Assembly: GCA_024699125.1 (NCBI GenBank)
Contig: JAILQE010000004.1
Location: forward strand, 16,573 to 80,572
Source of the DNA: Candidatus Saccharimonadota bacterium
GTDB lineage: Bacteria > Patescibacteriota > Saccharimonadia > Saccharimonadales > Saccharimonadaceae
Reading direction: 5' to 3'
DNA: 64,000 nt
The translations under genes were made by a program, and so were the position numbers. Positions within the stretch are counted from its first letter, which is position 1, and the number at the start of each line of letters is the position of its first letter. The notes beneath the pieces were generated by a model, which saw nothing but the letters and a program-made list of their open reading frames with translations, was not told where the DNA came from and searched no databases. This document shows, piece by piece, positions 1 through 7,331 of the stretch.

Positions 1-2
1 GC

Positions 3-416
3 ACCAAACTTAGGAAGCACCCACTCCTAGTTTTTGCTGTGGGCGCCGTAGCGGCCGGCCTTCTAGAACTGCTCGCCGGCTGGCTAGTGTTTACGTTTGG
101 TAATGGCACCCGTTATTGGGATTACACCGAGTCCTGGATTGGCGCTGGCAGCATCAACGGCTTCGTTTGCCCAGCTAGCGTTACAGCGTTCGGCCTAGGA
201 GCCTTGGCACTCGTGTATTGCCTATTACCACAGTGCACGAACCTAGTGAAGCGTGTGCCAAAAAAGACAATCCTTACCGTCGCGATTATTCTGTTCTCGG
301 TCATCATCTTAGATGACGTAATCAATCTTACTCTCAAAAATCTCGGCCAGCCTGGCGCACCAGATTTTTATAGTTCACACGGCTGGACAAGGCTCGTGCC
401 TGGACACAAAGACTAG
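3..416 (+). CDS. CmpB-family membrane protein, 5' end outside window
   Basis: The frame is open from the first bases of the window, so the true start lies upstream and about 137 C-terminal residues are visible. Three hydrophobic stretches are clear (around LLELLAGWLVF, FGLGALALVYCLL and ILTVAIILFSVIIL). The pattern of an acidic residue in the first helix, then WDY, then a glycine-rich NGFVCP segment resembles the small 'putative ABC transporter permease' CmpB family (PF06541), which has no firmly established function. An in-frame GTG at position 39 exists but falls inside the first helix and is unlikely to be the start. No terminator is visible behind the stop codon. Confidence 0.6.
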   Translation, partial: TKLRKHPLLVFAVGAVAAGLLELLAGWLVFTFGNGTRYWDYTESWIGAGSINGFVCPASVTAFGLGALALVYCLLPQCTNLVKRVPKKTILTVAIILFSVIILDDVINLTLKNLGQPGAPDFYSSHGWTRLVPGHKD

Positions 417-427
417 CCGCCCCATCA

Positions 428-455
428 TTGACTAAAACTCATTTCGTTATATAAT
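428..455 (+). promoter_or_regulatory. Promoter TTGACT-16-TATAAT
   Basis: -35 TTGACT at 428-433 and -10 TATAAT at 450-455 lie about 50 nt before the gene at 507. The leader between them and the gene carries a strong AAGGAGGTG ribosome site. Confidence 0.7.
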
Positions 456-506
456 TATAGAAGTTCTTTAAAATTTTTCTATGCCAAAAACTAAGGAGGT
501 GGGAAA

Positions 507-1196
507 ATGGAGCAAACTATCCATTCGTTGAGGCAGCTTAACATTGATCGCGAAGCAAAGTCTTTCATTGAAAACAATCGTAATTGGTGGAGTTTTGCTG
601 ATGCGGTGGAAATGGCACGAAATCCACTCATTCGCGTGCAAAAGAGTGATAAGCTCTGGCGCCCTCAGCTGACAAAAGCTTTAAAAGAAGCTGGAATCAT
701 CAAGAAAGATGTGGACAAAAAAGATTTGTCTGTCTTTTATCTTTATGTCGCAGCATATATGGCACGCCGAACCTGGATGACAAATCACGACGAACTTTGG
801 TCTAAGCTCGAAGATGAGTGTTACCAGATTACGTGTGAAGGCTTGCCGGAAGGGACTTTCGAAAAAGTTGTCAAAGCTGTGCGCAGTGGCCTAAAAAATA
901 AGCAAGCCATTGTCATTTTGACACGATACGGATTCATAACTGAACGAATCTACAAGAGTTACAACGGGCTCAAGAGACAGCTTCCGGCAGGATACCAGTA
1001 CAGCAGCGAATATCTTAAGGTTCTTGAGCAAGAAGCCCTGAAGGAACTGCAAGATATTCTTCCGCCCGTGTTTGAAAGAGTAGCCAAAGCCCACGAGCTA
1101 AGAAACAGGCATCATTGGTTTTATAACCGGGATGCAAAAGATATGGAGAATATCAGGCATGAGCTGCTCGAACAATACGGCATAACATTATTTTAA
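507..1196 (+). CDS. Hypothetical protein, 229 aa, soluble
   Basis: I do not recognise this protein. It is soluble, rich in Lys, Glu and Trp/Tyr, without a signal peptide or membrane segment, and looks largely helical. Pairs of aromatic residues (NWWSF, HHWFYN) and the segment KELQDILPPVF are the most distinctive parts. The start is fixed by an AAGGAGGTG ribosome site 8 nt upstream, a -10/-35 pair lies further up, and an intrinsic terminator follows directly, so it is a single-gene transcription unit. It could be a lineage-specific regulatory or structural protein, but nothing visible decides this. Confidence 0.75.
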   Translation: MEQTIHSLRQLNIDREAKSFIENNRNWWSFADAVEMARNPLIRVQKSDKLWRPQLTKALKEAGIIKKDVDKKDLSVFYLYVAAYMARRTWMTNHDELWSKLEDECYQITCEGLPEGTFEKVVKAVRSGLKNKQAIVILTRYGFITERIYKSYNGLKRQLPAGYQYSSEYLKVLEQEALKELQDILPPVFERVAKAHELRNRHHWFYNRDAKDMENIRHELLEQYGITLF

Positions 1197-1203
1197 ACAA
1201 ACT

Positions 1204-1228
1204 CCCCGCTTTTTTAAGCGGGGTTTTT
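1204..1228 (+). terminator. Intrinsic terminator of gene 507
   Basis: CCCCGCTT / AAGCGGGG hairpin followed by five T. Confidence 0.85.
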
Positions 1229-1241
1229 GCTATAAAGAATA

Positions 1242-1263
1242 CCCCGCACCATCTGGTGCGGGG
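1242..1263 (-). terminator. Hairpin behind the minus-strand gene at 1271
   Basis: A perfect 9-bp stem (CCCCGCACC / GGTGCGGGG) with a short loop. Read on the minus strand it follows the stop codon of the next gene and is followed by a weakly T-rich stretch, so it probably ends that transcript. Confidence 0.6.
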
Positions 1264-1270
1264 CGAGGTG

Positions 1271-1573
1271 TTAGGTTTTCTTAGGCGAGAAGAGCCAGCC
1301 TTCCTTCCTGCAATAATCGTACTGCATTTCAAAAATCCCATAATCATCACTATCTGCAGTGCGAAACCTACCCTTAATACGGACCTCATTTTCTTTTAAG
1401 TTCTTTGAGCTTACAACAATTGCAAGAATGAAGCCAAAAATCTTTGTGTCGTTCTTGTGATGCCCACGAACAGTAAATTCAACTTCGTTATTGCTGATGA
1501 GTTCGCCCTTAGCTGGACCGTCTATAATACGACGGTTCTTACTCAAGAAACTAACTATAGTAGCAAGAGCCAT
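1271..1573 (-). CDS. Hypothetical protein, 100 aa
   Basis: The start chosen is MALATIVS, because an AGGAGGTGG ribosome site sits just upstream (minus strand). The longer reading to 1657 would run through the promoter and is rejected. The product is a small soluble protein with alternating hydrophobic strands (FGFILAIVVSS, NEVRIKGRFR) and an internal ISNNEVEFTVRG segment, suggesting a compact beta fold. I do not recognise a family. It has its own near-consensus promoter and terminator, hence is an independent unit divergent from the surface locus that follows. Confidence 0.7.
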   Translation of the reverse strand: MALATIVSFLSKNRRIIDGPAKGELISNNEVEFTVRGHHKNDTKIFGFILAIVVSSKNLKENEVRIKGRFRTADSDDYGIFEMQYDYCRKEGWLFSPKKT

Positions 1574-1628
1574 ATTACCACCTCCGAGCTGTAATGTACT
1601 TGCTAAACCGCAAGTTGGGATACGGTAT

Positions 1629-1657
1629 AATATACAACTAATTTGGCCGGTTGTCAA
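1629..1657 (-). promoter_or_regulatory. Consensus promoter for the gene at 1573
   Basis: On the minus strand: TTGACA (1652-1657), 17-nt spacer, TATATT (1629-1634). Confidence 0.85.
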
Positions 1658-1717
1658 CTCGGGCCATATAAGATAATAAGAAGGGTCAAAAAAACCTAAA
1701 AAAATGCTTAAAAACCC

Positions 1718-1745
1718 TTGACTTTGTTTTACGCTTATGTATAAT
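1718..1745 (+). promoter_or_regulatory. Promoter TTGACT-16-TATAAT of the surface locus
   Basis: -35 at 1718-1723 and -10 at 1740-1745. The A-rich leader that follows (GGTCATAAAAATAAA, then AGAAAGG) is similar to the leader before the sortase substrate at 25171. Confidence 0.8.
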
Positions 1746-1788
1746 TAGGGGTATAAAAGGTCATAAAAATAAAAAAGAAAGGTAAATT

Positions 1789-2376
1789 ATGTCCAAAAAA
1801 TTAATCGCAGGACTTGGCACCGTAGCCGCTCTCGGCATCGCTGCTTTGCCACTCGCTGGTGTTTTTGCCGTTGATGATAGCGCTGAAACTATCGTCCGCG
1901 TCAACGTTCCAGAATCAGTGCAATGTCAATCTGCTGGCACCGATACTGATTTTGTTTGGTTCGGCAACGTTGCTATCGGTGTTGACGCAGACGAAGCTTT
2001 GTCTGTAACTGGCTCAACTAACTCATCTAACGGTTTTACCATTACTGGTACAGCCACTAACATGGTAAGCGGTACTCTCGCTGACAAGACCCAACCAGAC
2101 GTACGCGATAACGTCTTCACCGCTGACACCTCCGATGCTAGCACGATTGGTTACAACAAGAAAACTGCAGGCGATGGTAAATGGTGGCTCACCACTACTG
2201 ATAACAATGTCAGTATCTCAGAGTCAGACAACACCATCACCTTGACCGGTGTTGCTAACAACGAACGTACTTTCAACATGACCGCAAACGTTCGCCCAGC
2301 CTACACAAACAAACCAGGCATTTATCAAGGCGAGATCAACTGGGTCTGCGCAGTCAATCCTGCTCAACAACCATAA
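1789..2376 (+). CDS. Secreted WxL-like surface protein
   Basis: 195 aa with a clear signal peptide (KK, hydrophobic core to about residue 25, then GVFA-VDD). The mature part is a Thr/Asn-rich beta protein without a membrane anchor. Its C-terminus (PGIYQGEINW then VCAVNP) matches the layout of the WxL domain end, G-x-Y-x-(3-5)-W-x-L, except that the final Leu is replaced (W-V-C); two cysteines may form a disulfide. It is followed by two DUF916-like genes and a sortase-anchored repeat protein, the partners WxL proteins have in Firmicutes. By analogy it would attach non-covalently to the cell wall. The WxL assignment is an inference from the C-terminal pattern and the neighbours. Confidence 0.65.
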   Translation: MSKKLIAGLGTVAALGIAALPLAGVFAVDDSAETIVRVNVPESVQCQSAGTDTDFVWFGNVAIGVDADEALSVTGSTNSSNGFTITGTATNMVSGTLADKTQPDVRDNVFTADTSDASTIGYNKKTAGDGKWWLTTTDNNVSISESDNTITLTGVANNERTFNMTANVRPAYTNKPGIYQGEINWVCAVNPAQQP

Positions 2377-2393
2377 GCATGGTTAATTAAAAA

Positions 2394-2420
2394 AATACCA
2401 CCGCAAGGTGGTATTTTTTT
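2394..2420 (+). terminator. Intrinsic terminator
   Basis: AATACCACC / GGTGGTATT hairpin followed by a run of T, between the WxL-like gene and the first DUF916-like gene. Confidence 0.85.
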
Positions 2421-2428
2421 GTCGTCCT

Positions 2429-2437
2429 TGGTATAAT
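2429..2437 (+). promoter_or_regulatory. Extended -10 promoter TGGTATAAT
   Basis: No -35 is recognisable because the position is occupied by the terminator. The transcript would have a short leader with an AAGGAGG ribosome site before the gene at 2458. Confidence 0.65.
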
Positions 2438-2457
2438 AGTAAAAAATAAGGAGGTAA

Positions 2458-3387
2458 ATGAAAAAACTATTCCGGGCACTGGCTGTCGTATTTACATTTG
2501 TGGGTATTGCTACCATTTTTAGCGCAAACGCGAGCGCTATCTCCGACACCGCCCCATACATCGGCATCACACCAGCTAAAGCTGCCATGGAGCTTCTCCC
2601 TGGCCAAACCTACACTGGTAGCTTTCAGGTTACGAACCCTGGCGAGGTGGATTTTAATTACACCATTTCTGTAATGCCATACAAAGTCTATGGCGAAGAA
2701 TACGACAAACAAGATTTTGCCACCTATGATACTCACTCCCTAATCACTGACTGGGTTACTTTCTCTTCGACCAGCGGCCACCTAGAGCCACATACGGCTA
2801 GTGATTATATTTTCTACACTATTACCGTACCAAACGAGATTAAAATTTGTGGCCAATATGCTGCTATTGCCGCTACGGCCGCTCCTAAAGGCAACAGCGA
2901 CTCCGGTATCGTTAACGTCACCAGTGCCGCTATGATTGTCTACGCCGCCATCGACAACTGTGACGCAGGACTCGCCGGTAACGTCCGCATCATCGAAAAT
3001 AAAATCCCAACCTTCCTCCTGGCCCCACCGCTCACCACTACCTCACTCGTCGAAAACAATAGTAATATCCATATCGACGCCACTTATACTTTGCAAGTCT
3101 ACTCATTCTTCACCGGAGAAGAAGTCTACTCCAACGAAGAGCAACCAATGACCTCTATTGTCATGCCAGAAACCAACCGTTTCAAGGCTCAAACTTGGGA
3201 AAACACCCCAATCCTCGGCATTTATAGGGTACGCCAAACCATCAAGGTCTACGACCAGGAATCCGTGGAAGAAAAAATCGTTATCATCTGCCCACTTTGG
3301 CTAATTGTGCTCGTATTGTTCGCTATTATAATGACCATTTTGTGGCTCAGATCCCGCGCCAAAAATCGCGCTAAAAAAACGAGTTAA
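2458..3387 (+). CDS. DUF916-like membrane-anchored surface protein (paralog 1)
   Basis: 309 aa: signal peptide (to about residue 27, SANASA), an Ig-like N-terminal half (ITPAK...LLPGQTYTGSFQVTNPG) as in the DUF916/WxL peptidoglycan-binding domain family, a second beta domain, one C-terminal transmembrane helix (LWLIVLVLFAIIMTILWL) and a short basic tail. The motif of small residues around CGQYAAIAAT corresponds to the GGQYAV segment of the two paralogs in this window. Such proteins bridge WxL partners to the wall in Firmicutes. Start set by AAGGAGG. A further copy follows immediately, so the pair may form a heteromeric surface complex. Confidence 0.75.
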   Translation: MKKLFRALAVVFTFVGIATIFSANASAISDTAPYIGITPAKAAMELLPGQTYTGSFQVTNPGEVDFNYTISVMPYKVYGEEYDKQDFATYDTHSLITDWVTFSSTSGHLEPHTASDYIFYTITVPNEIKICGQYAAIAATAAPKGNSDSGIVNVTSAAMIVYAAIDNCDAGLAGNVRIIENKIPTFLLAPPLTTTSLVENNSNIHIDATYTLQVYSFFTGEEVYSNEEQPMTSIVMPETNRFKAQTWENTPILGIYRVRQTIKVYDQESVEEKIVIICPLWLIVLVLFAIIMTILWLRSRAKNRAKKTS

Positions 3388-3396
3388 TGCTATAAT
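3388..3396 (+). promoter_or_regulatory. Extended -10 promoter abutting a stop codon
   Basis: TGCTATAAT starts at the base after the TAA of the preceding gene. The short leader carries AAAGGAGG for the gene at 3417. Confidence 0.65.
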
Positions 3397-3416
3397 AGAG
3401 TTAATAAAGGAGGCTA

Positions 3417-4427
3417 ATGAAAAAGATTCTAACAAAAGTATTAGGCTTGGCGGCTTTAGTAGCGCTTGGTCTAACCTTCGGCCAAGCTGGAGTTTACGCC
3501 GAAGAGGAAACTACCGGTGTTGATACCTCTGGTACCAGCATCAGCATCACCCCAGTATCAAACGTAATTTCACTCAGTGCTAACAGCACTTATGACTACA
3601 CCTTCAAGGTTACCAACGGTGGCGACACCGATATGCGCTTTGAGGTTTATGCTGCGCCATATTCCTATACCTTCGTAGAAGAAGAAGACGAATATAAACT
3701 TGGCTTTTCAAAGGAAAACAGCTACACTCAAATCACCCGCTGGATTTCCTTCAAGAATGTTGATGGCAACTTCGTAGAACGCCCAGTCTTTAGCGCCGGC
3801 CCAGGCGAAACCGTAGAAGTAGCTTACCGCATTGTTACCCCAGCTGATATGCCAGGTGGTGGCCAATATGCCGTGCTCTTTGCCCACACTCTTTCTAATA
3901 CTACCGGTGGTAGCGGTATCAAAACCGAAGCCAGCCCAGGCCTCGTAGTCTATGGCCGCGCTTCTGGCGAAACCCGCAAAAAAGCCACCATTTCTGATCT
4001 TAAAATCGAAAAAGAATACACCCGCACTAAAGGTGGCAAAGAAGAAAGCGTCAAACACATTAATGCCTCAGCCAAAATCAAAAACGATGGTAACGTAGAT
4101 TTCACCGCCCTTGGCATCCTCAAAGTAGAAAGCATCTTTGGCTTTGGCGGTTCATATGAAACTGAAACCGGCGATGCCGCCATTTCAATTATCCCAGAAA
4201 CCGAGCTCACCCTTAAAGATGAGTGGGAAGGCACCCCATGGTTTGGCTTCTTTAAAGTCACCTGGACCGTGCAAGCAGCCGGCCAAATCGAGACGATCGA
4301 AAGCGTCGTAGTCTTAATCCCAGCCACTGTAATAATTATCGCAATTGTGGTCTTGACAGCATTAGCATTTTGGATTATAATCCTAGTCAGGAAGCGTAAG
4401 GCTCGCCGTTCTAAATACATCGTTTAG
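3417..4427 (+). CDS. DUF916-like membrane-anchored surface protein (paralog 2)
   Basis: 336 aa with the same plan as its upstream neighbour: signal peptide ending near VYA-EEE, an N-terminal beta domain (SISITPVSN, YTFKVTNGG), a YTQITRWISF segment, a PADMPGGGQYAV segment, a second domain with NDGNVDF, then a C-terminal helix (VIIIAIVVLTALAFWIIIL) and basic tail. YTQI(T/S)RWI(S/K)F and GGQYAV are shared with the minus-strand copy ending at 39939. A strong AAAGGAGG site fixes the start. The family is known for surface assembly with WxL proteins; the role here is inferred from that and the gene order. Confidence 0.75.
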   Translation: MKKILTKVLGLAALVALGLTFGQAGVYAEEETTGVDTSGTSISITPVSNVISLSANSTYDYTFKVTNGGDTDMRFEVYAAPYSYTFVEEEDEYKLGFSKENSYTQITRWISFKNVDGNFVERPVFSAGPGETVEVAYRIVTPADMPGGGQYAVLFAHTLSNTTGGSGIKTEASPGLVVYGRASGETRKKATISDLKIEKEYTRTKGGKEESVKHINASAKIKNDGNVDFTALGILKVESIFGFGGSYETETGDAAISIIPETELTLKDEWEGTPWFGFFKVTWTVQAAGQIETIESVVVLIPATVIIIAIVVLTALAFWIIILVRKRKARRSKYIV

Positions 4428-4501
4428 AACGAATAGACCATTGCGAGTGGTCGCCTTACAAAGCCAAAACAAAAACATCAAAATAAACAAGAGTGTAGAG
4501 T

Positions 4502-6043
4502 ATGAAAAAAATACATCGAAGGGTATTTGGCCTACTTGGTCTAGCGATTGTTGTGGCTCTCACAGTATTCGCGGCTATTATGCCAACCCCAAACGCCTCC
4601 GCTGCTGACGGCACCATTCTTAGGGTGCGCGTTATCGGCGATGTACCAAACGTAACCATCACAGATGGACCGACTTCTGTTGTCCCAAGTGCGCCAACCC
4701 CAATTGTCACCACGCCAGACCAGTCGTTTACCTATATCAATGAAAAAGTTGATCACGTGGTTGTCACTCTTCACTACGAAGACCCAGATGGGCATACTTC
4801 AGATTACACCTTGGATGATTATTATATTAACTATGTAGCCGACGGCAAAACCATCGATCTTAATCTTGATAACTATGGCTATGGCACCTACACCGTTACG
4901 GTATCTGGTGATGGCCAATATGGCTACGATGAAGACACGATCTCATTTATCTATGTTCCGGTAAGAATCGACGCTGAGCAGCCAGCTATCGATGAAGACC
5001 CGGTGGCTGATTATTTCTATGACGCCAGCAAAACCGACCACGCCGTTCTAAACGTCTACACTGATGACGGCACTCTTATTTCTACACTCGCAAACATTCC
5101 TGTTACTATCGGCAACTTCACCAGCACCCTGCCATTCGAGGCCAACGGCATGGAAGAAGGCTGGTATAAAGTTGAAATTGTTACCTACGATGACCACAAT
5201 GACGTAATCGCAACCGCCATTGACCGCTTCTACTATGATTTGTCCGGCGGCGTGCCAACCCCAACCGAGGTAGACATTGAAGCCGAGCAACCAGCTATCG
5301 ATGAAGATCCAATCGCCACTTATGACTACGACGCTTCGATCACGGATCACGCAATTTTGAATGTGTATGACGATGACGGCAATTTGATCACTGTACTTTC
5401 GAACATCCCAGTTACAATTGGCGAATACACTACCACCTTGCCATTTGGCGAGAACAACATGGAAGAAGGCTGGTACAGAGTTGAGATTATCACTTATGAC
5501 GATCAGGGCAACGTACTTGGCACCGATATCGACCGCTTCTTCTACGACCTTTCTGGCGGCGAACCAGCCCCAACCAAGGTTGAAATCGACGCTGAACAAC
5601 CGGCAATCGACGAAGACCCAGTCGCTACCTATGAATATAACGCTTCTATCACGGACCACGCAATTTTGAATGTCTACGACGATGACGGTAATTTAATCAC
5701 GGTCCTTTCAAATATCCCAGTTACAATCGGTGAATTCACTACCACCTTACCATTTGGCGAAAACGGCATGGAAAAGGGTTACTACAGAGTAGAAATCATC
5801 ACCTACGACGAAAACGGTAACGAACTCGGCAGAGACATCGATCGCTTCTACTACAATCTATCAAAAGTTACCCCAGAACCAAAACCAGATGACGAAGATG
5901 TTCCAGATGTACCAAATACCGGTCTCTTTACCAATCTCAACATCTCCCGTGCAGACTATGTAACTACTGGCCTTATCGTCTTCTTCGCCTCGGCCGTGTT
6001 TGCCTTAGTCTACATTGCAAGAAAAGGCAGCAAACGCCGCTAA
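4502..6043 (+). CDS. Sortase-anchored surface protein with three 103-aa repeats
   Basis: 513 aa: signal peptide (to about residue 34, ANASAADG), an N-terminal beta domain, three tandem Ig/bacterial-adhesin-like repeats of 103 aa, a Pro/Asp linker, a VPNTG motif, a hydrophobic helix and a KGSKRR tail. The last three parts are a cell-wall sorting signal with V in place of the usual L of LPxTG. Repeats begin at AEQPAIDEDP and each contains TDHA(V/I)LNVY. Probably a stalk that presents or spaces a surface complex. There is no good ribosome site and no clear promoter, so it may be read from the upstream gene. The only sortase in the window is at 26006. Confidence 0.8.
   Translation: MKKIHRRVFGLLGLAIVVALTVFAAIMPTPNASAADGTILRVRVIGDVPNVTITDGPTSVVPSAPTPIVTTPDQSFTYINEKVDHVVVTLHYEDPDGHTSDYTLDDYYINYVADGKTIDLNLDNYGYGTYTVTVSGDGQYGYDEDTISFIYVPVRIDAEQPAIDEDPVADYFYDASKTDHAVLNVYTDDGTLISTLANIPVTIGNFTSTLPFEANGMEEGWYKVEIVTYDDHNDVIATAIDRFYYDLSGGVPTPTEVDIEAEQPAIDEDPIATYDYDASITDHAILNVYDDDGNLITVLSNIPVTIGEYTTTLPFGENNMEEGWYRVEIITYDDQGNVLGTDIDRFFYDLSGGEPAPTKVEIDAEQPAIDEDPVATYEYNASITDHAILNVYDDDGNLITVLSNIPVTIGEFTTTLPFGENGMEKGYYRVEIITYDENGNELGRDIDRFYYNLSKVTPEPKPDDEDVPDVPNTGLFTNLNISRADYVTTGLIVFFASAVFALVYIARKGSKRR
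4973..5281 (+). repeat. Tandem repeat unit 1 of the surface protein
   Basis: 309-bp (103-codon) unit, the most diverged of the three. Confidence 0.85.
5282..5590 (+). repeat. Tandem repeat unit 2 of the surface protein
   Basis: 309-bp unit, nearly identical in protein to unit 3 but with many synonymous differences, so the copies are not recent. Confidence 0.85.
5591..5875 (+). repeat. Tandem repeat unit 3 of the surface protein
   Basis: Same unit, ending at the Pro-rich linker before the sorting signal. Confidence 0.8.
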
Positions 6044-6053
6044 ACTTTGACTT

Positions 6054-6097
6054 AAAACGGGCGCACCAAACTGCGAGGGCGCCCGTTTTTTGTTTTT
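6054..6097 (+). terminator. Intrinsic terminator of the surface locus
   Basis: AAAACGGGCGC / GCGCCCGTTTT hairpin followed by T-rich DNA. Confidence 0.85.
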
Positions 6098-6113
6098 TCT
6101 AGAAGGGAACCAC

Positions 6114-6139
6114 CAAAAAACCGGCTCCCCCGGCCGGTT
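6114..6139 (-). terminator. Intrinsic terminator of rpmE
   Basis: On the minus strand AACCGGC / GCCGGTT followed by a T run. Confidence 0.8.
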
Positions 6140-6151
6140 TGGTGATACAGA

Positions 6152-6481
6152 TTATTCGTTAGCCTTGGCTTTCTTCTCGGCTTCTTTGGCGGCTTTTTTA
6201 GCCTTATTCTCGAGGGCATCCTTGAGAGCTTTGGCTTTTTCGGCACGAGCTTTGAAGCGATCCACACGACCTTCAGTATCGATGATTTTTTCTTCACCGG
6301 TAAAGAATGGGTGGGAAGCTGAGGAAATTTGAACTTTTACCAATGGATATTCTTTGCCATCGGTCCACTTAATGGTATCTTCGCTTTTGGCCGTAGATTT
6401 GGTCAAGAACGAAAAGTTCGCAGTTTCGTCTGAAAAGACGACGTAGCGATAATCTTTAGGTTGTAATTCTTTTTTGCTCAT
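6152..6481 (-). CDS. rpmE: Ribosomal protein bL31
   Basis: 109 aa component of the large ribosomal subunit. The N-terminal 60-70 residues (DYRYVVFSDE, KEYPLVKVQISSASHPFFTG, EGRVDRF) fit the type-B L31 pattern without the zinc cysteines. The remaining 40 residues are a Lys/Ala-rich extension. It lies alone on the minus strand with its own extended -10 box and terminator. The -10 ends 11 nt before the start codon, so the mRNA leader would be only a few nucleotides. Confidence 0.92.
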   Translation of the reverse strand: MSKKELQPKDYRYVVFSDETANFSFLTKSTAKSEDTIKWTDGKEYPLVKVQISSASHPFFTGEEKIIDTEGRVDRFKARAEKAKALKDALENKAKKAAKEAEKKAKANE

Positions 6482-6492
6482 AGCTGCAAAAC

Positions 6493-6501
6493 ATTATACC
6501 A
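6493..6501 (-). promoter_or_regulatory. Extended -10 promoter of rpmE
   Basis: TGGTATAAT on the minus strand, 11 nt before the start codon. Confidence 0.7.
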
Positions 6502-6526
6502 GAGATTGCAGAAAAAGTAAACAATT

Positions 6527-6560
6527 AAAAAGAGGGAGTAACGCTTGGCGTCACTCCCTC
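6527..6560 (-). terminator. Terminator of the structured RNA
   Basis: Minus strand: GAGGGAGTGACGC / GCGTTACTCCCTC hairpin followed by TTTTT. Confidence 0.85.
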
Positions 6561-6848
6561 GAAACGGGGGGAGAAAAAATGAATATCTGATCGGCTGTGG
6601 GGCAGCCGGGGATTGTCGCCCGGGGTTGCCCCCGGGGTTAGAAGGATAAACCTTATGAATAACCAGCCGAAGCTGGGGGCCGACAAGGTCCCGGGAGCGT
6701 TGCCGCTCCCGGATATATTGAAACCGTAACAACGGATAATTCTCGCGGACGGCCAATGAGTGGCCGTCCTAGAGGCATTACCAAATGAAGCGTTACGGAA
6801 AGTCACCGAAAGGAGGGGGAGGACACGCACAGCGTGCGCCTCCCCCGC
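6527..6848 (-). ncRNA. Unassigned structured RNA, about 320 nt
   Basis: No open frame of coding character spans this 390-nt gap between bL31 and a small gene. The minus strand shows a series of very stable hairpins: GGGGGAGG / CCTCCCCC with an inner CGCAC stem (6815-6846), GGACGGCC / GGCCGTCC, CCGGGAGCG with a GCAA loop, CCAGC with a TTCG loop, CCCGGGG with a GCAA loop, and CGGCTG / CAGCCG. A 7-bp long-range pair CCGTAAC / GTTACGG encloses part of it. It ends in a perfect intrinsic terminator (6527-6560). I looked for the invariant motifs of RNase P RNA, tmRNA and SRP RNA on both strands and did not find a convincing set. Its own promoter is not evident; it could be read from the gene at 7112. 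Confidence 0.55.
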
Positions 6849-6869
6849 TATGAAAAAACCTACATGGGC

Positions 6870-7112
6870 TCATTCTACCTGCGCACCGTTATGATACATA
6901 TCAAATGCGGTGCCCATCGCAGGGTCAGTGATGTCTACTTTAGAAACATTCTTATGAGTAGGCATCTCCGTCTTCTCTTCTTCCTTCTTTTCATTTTTTA
7001 CAGGCACGGTCACCGGACCGTAAGCGTAGCTAAGGGGCTGAATCCCCATTTCTACGTCTAATTCATGAATGAATTGAACCTGCTCCTCGTGAAAATTGCG
7101 AACCTTTGCCAT
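6870..7112 (-). CDS. Hypothetical protein, 80 aa
   Basis: The start MAKVRNFHEE is chosen because AAAGGAGG precedes it by 7 nt; a longer in-frame start has no such site. The protein is soluble and charged, with a central Lys/Glu stretch (KNEKKEEEKTE) between two ordered parts (EEQVQFIHELDVEMG and DPAMGTAFDMYHNG). I do not recognise it. A consensus promoter drives it, divergent from rpsB, and no terminator separates it from the structured RNA downstream, so the two may share a transcript. Confidence 0.65.
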   Translation of the reverse strand: MAKVRNFHEEQVQFIHELDVEMGIQPLSYAYGPVTVPVKNEKKEEEKTEMPTHKNVSKVDITDPAMGTAFDMYHNGAQVE

Positions 7113-7162
7113 ATTGTGTCCTCCTTTGAGAATTTGATCTGGCAACAATAGTTACTCTCCTT

Positions 7163-7191
7163 ATTATACACCAAATAAGCATAATTGTCAA
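7163..7191 (-). promoter_or_regulatory. Consensus promoter TTGACA-17-TATAAT
   Basis: -35 at 7186-7191 and -10 at 7163-7168 on the minus strand, for the 80-aa gene (and possibly the structured RNA behind it). Confidence 0.9.
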
Positions 7192-7210
7192 GAGTTGGCA
7201 GGGAAAATCC

Positions 7211-7239
7211 TTGCATTTATAGATAAAGTGTGCTACACT
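7211..7239 (+). promoter_or_regulatory. Promoter of rpsB-tsf, TTGCAT-17-TACACT
   Basis: -35 at 7211-7216, extended -10 (TGC) at 7234-7239; a leader of about 85 nt follows. Confidence 0.8.
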
Positions 7240-7246
7240 ATTAGAG

Positions 7247-7331
7247 TTATTAAATTAATGAAACAGCTATGGGAGGTTTCCTGCTCGCATCGCGAGGCAA
7301 ATGCCCATAGTATAAGGAAAGGAAATCATAT
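7247..7331 (+). promoter_or_regulatory. Structured rpsB leader, candidate S2 autoregulatory site
   Basis: The leader holds a closing stem CTATGGG (7267-7273) with CCCATAG (7304-7310) around an inner TGC-TCGC / GCGA-GGCA stem, ending shortly before the AAGGAAAGG ribosome site. In other bacteria S2 represses its own mRNA through a leader element; placement and size fit, but the match to a known leader class is not shown. Confidence 0.5.

Noticed and set aside
2467..2736. Open frame antisense to the first DUF916-like gene
   Set aside because: Shadow of the signal-peptide region; no start signal and no similarity to a known protein type.
5048..5659. 203-codon open frame antisense to the repeat surface protein
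   Set aside because: Its repeats are only the complement of the real 309-bp repeats.
6790..6820. GGAAAGTC on the plus strand, as in the P4 helix of RNase P RNA
   Set aside because: The partner ACAGAA motif and the rest of the core are absent, and the terminator shows that the transcript is on the minus strand.
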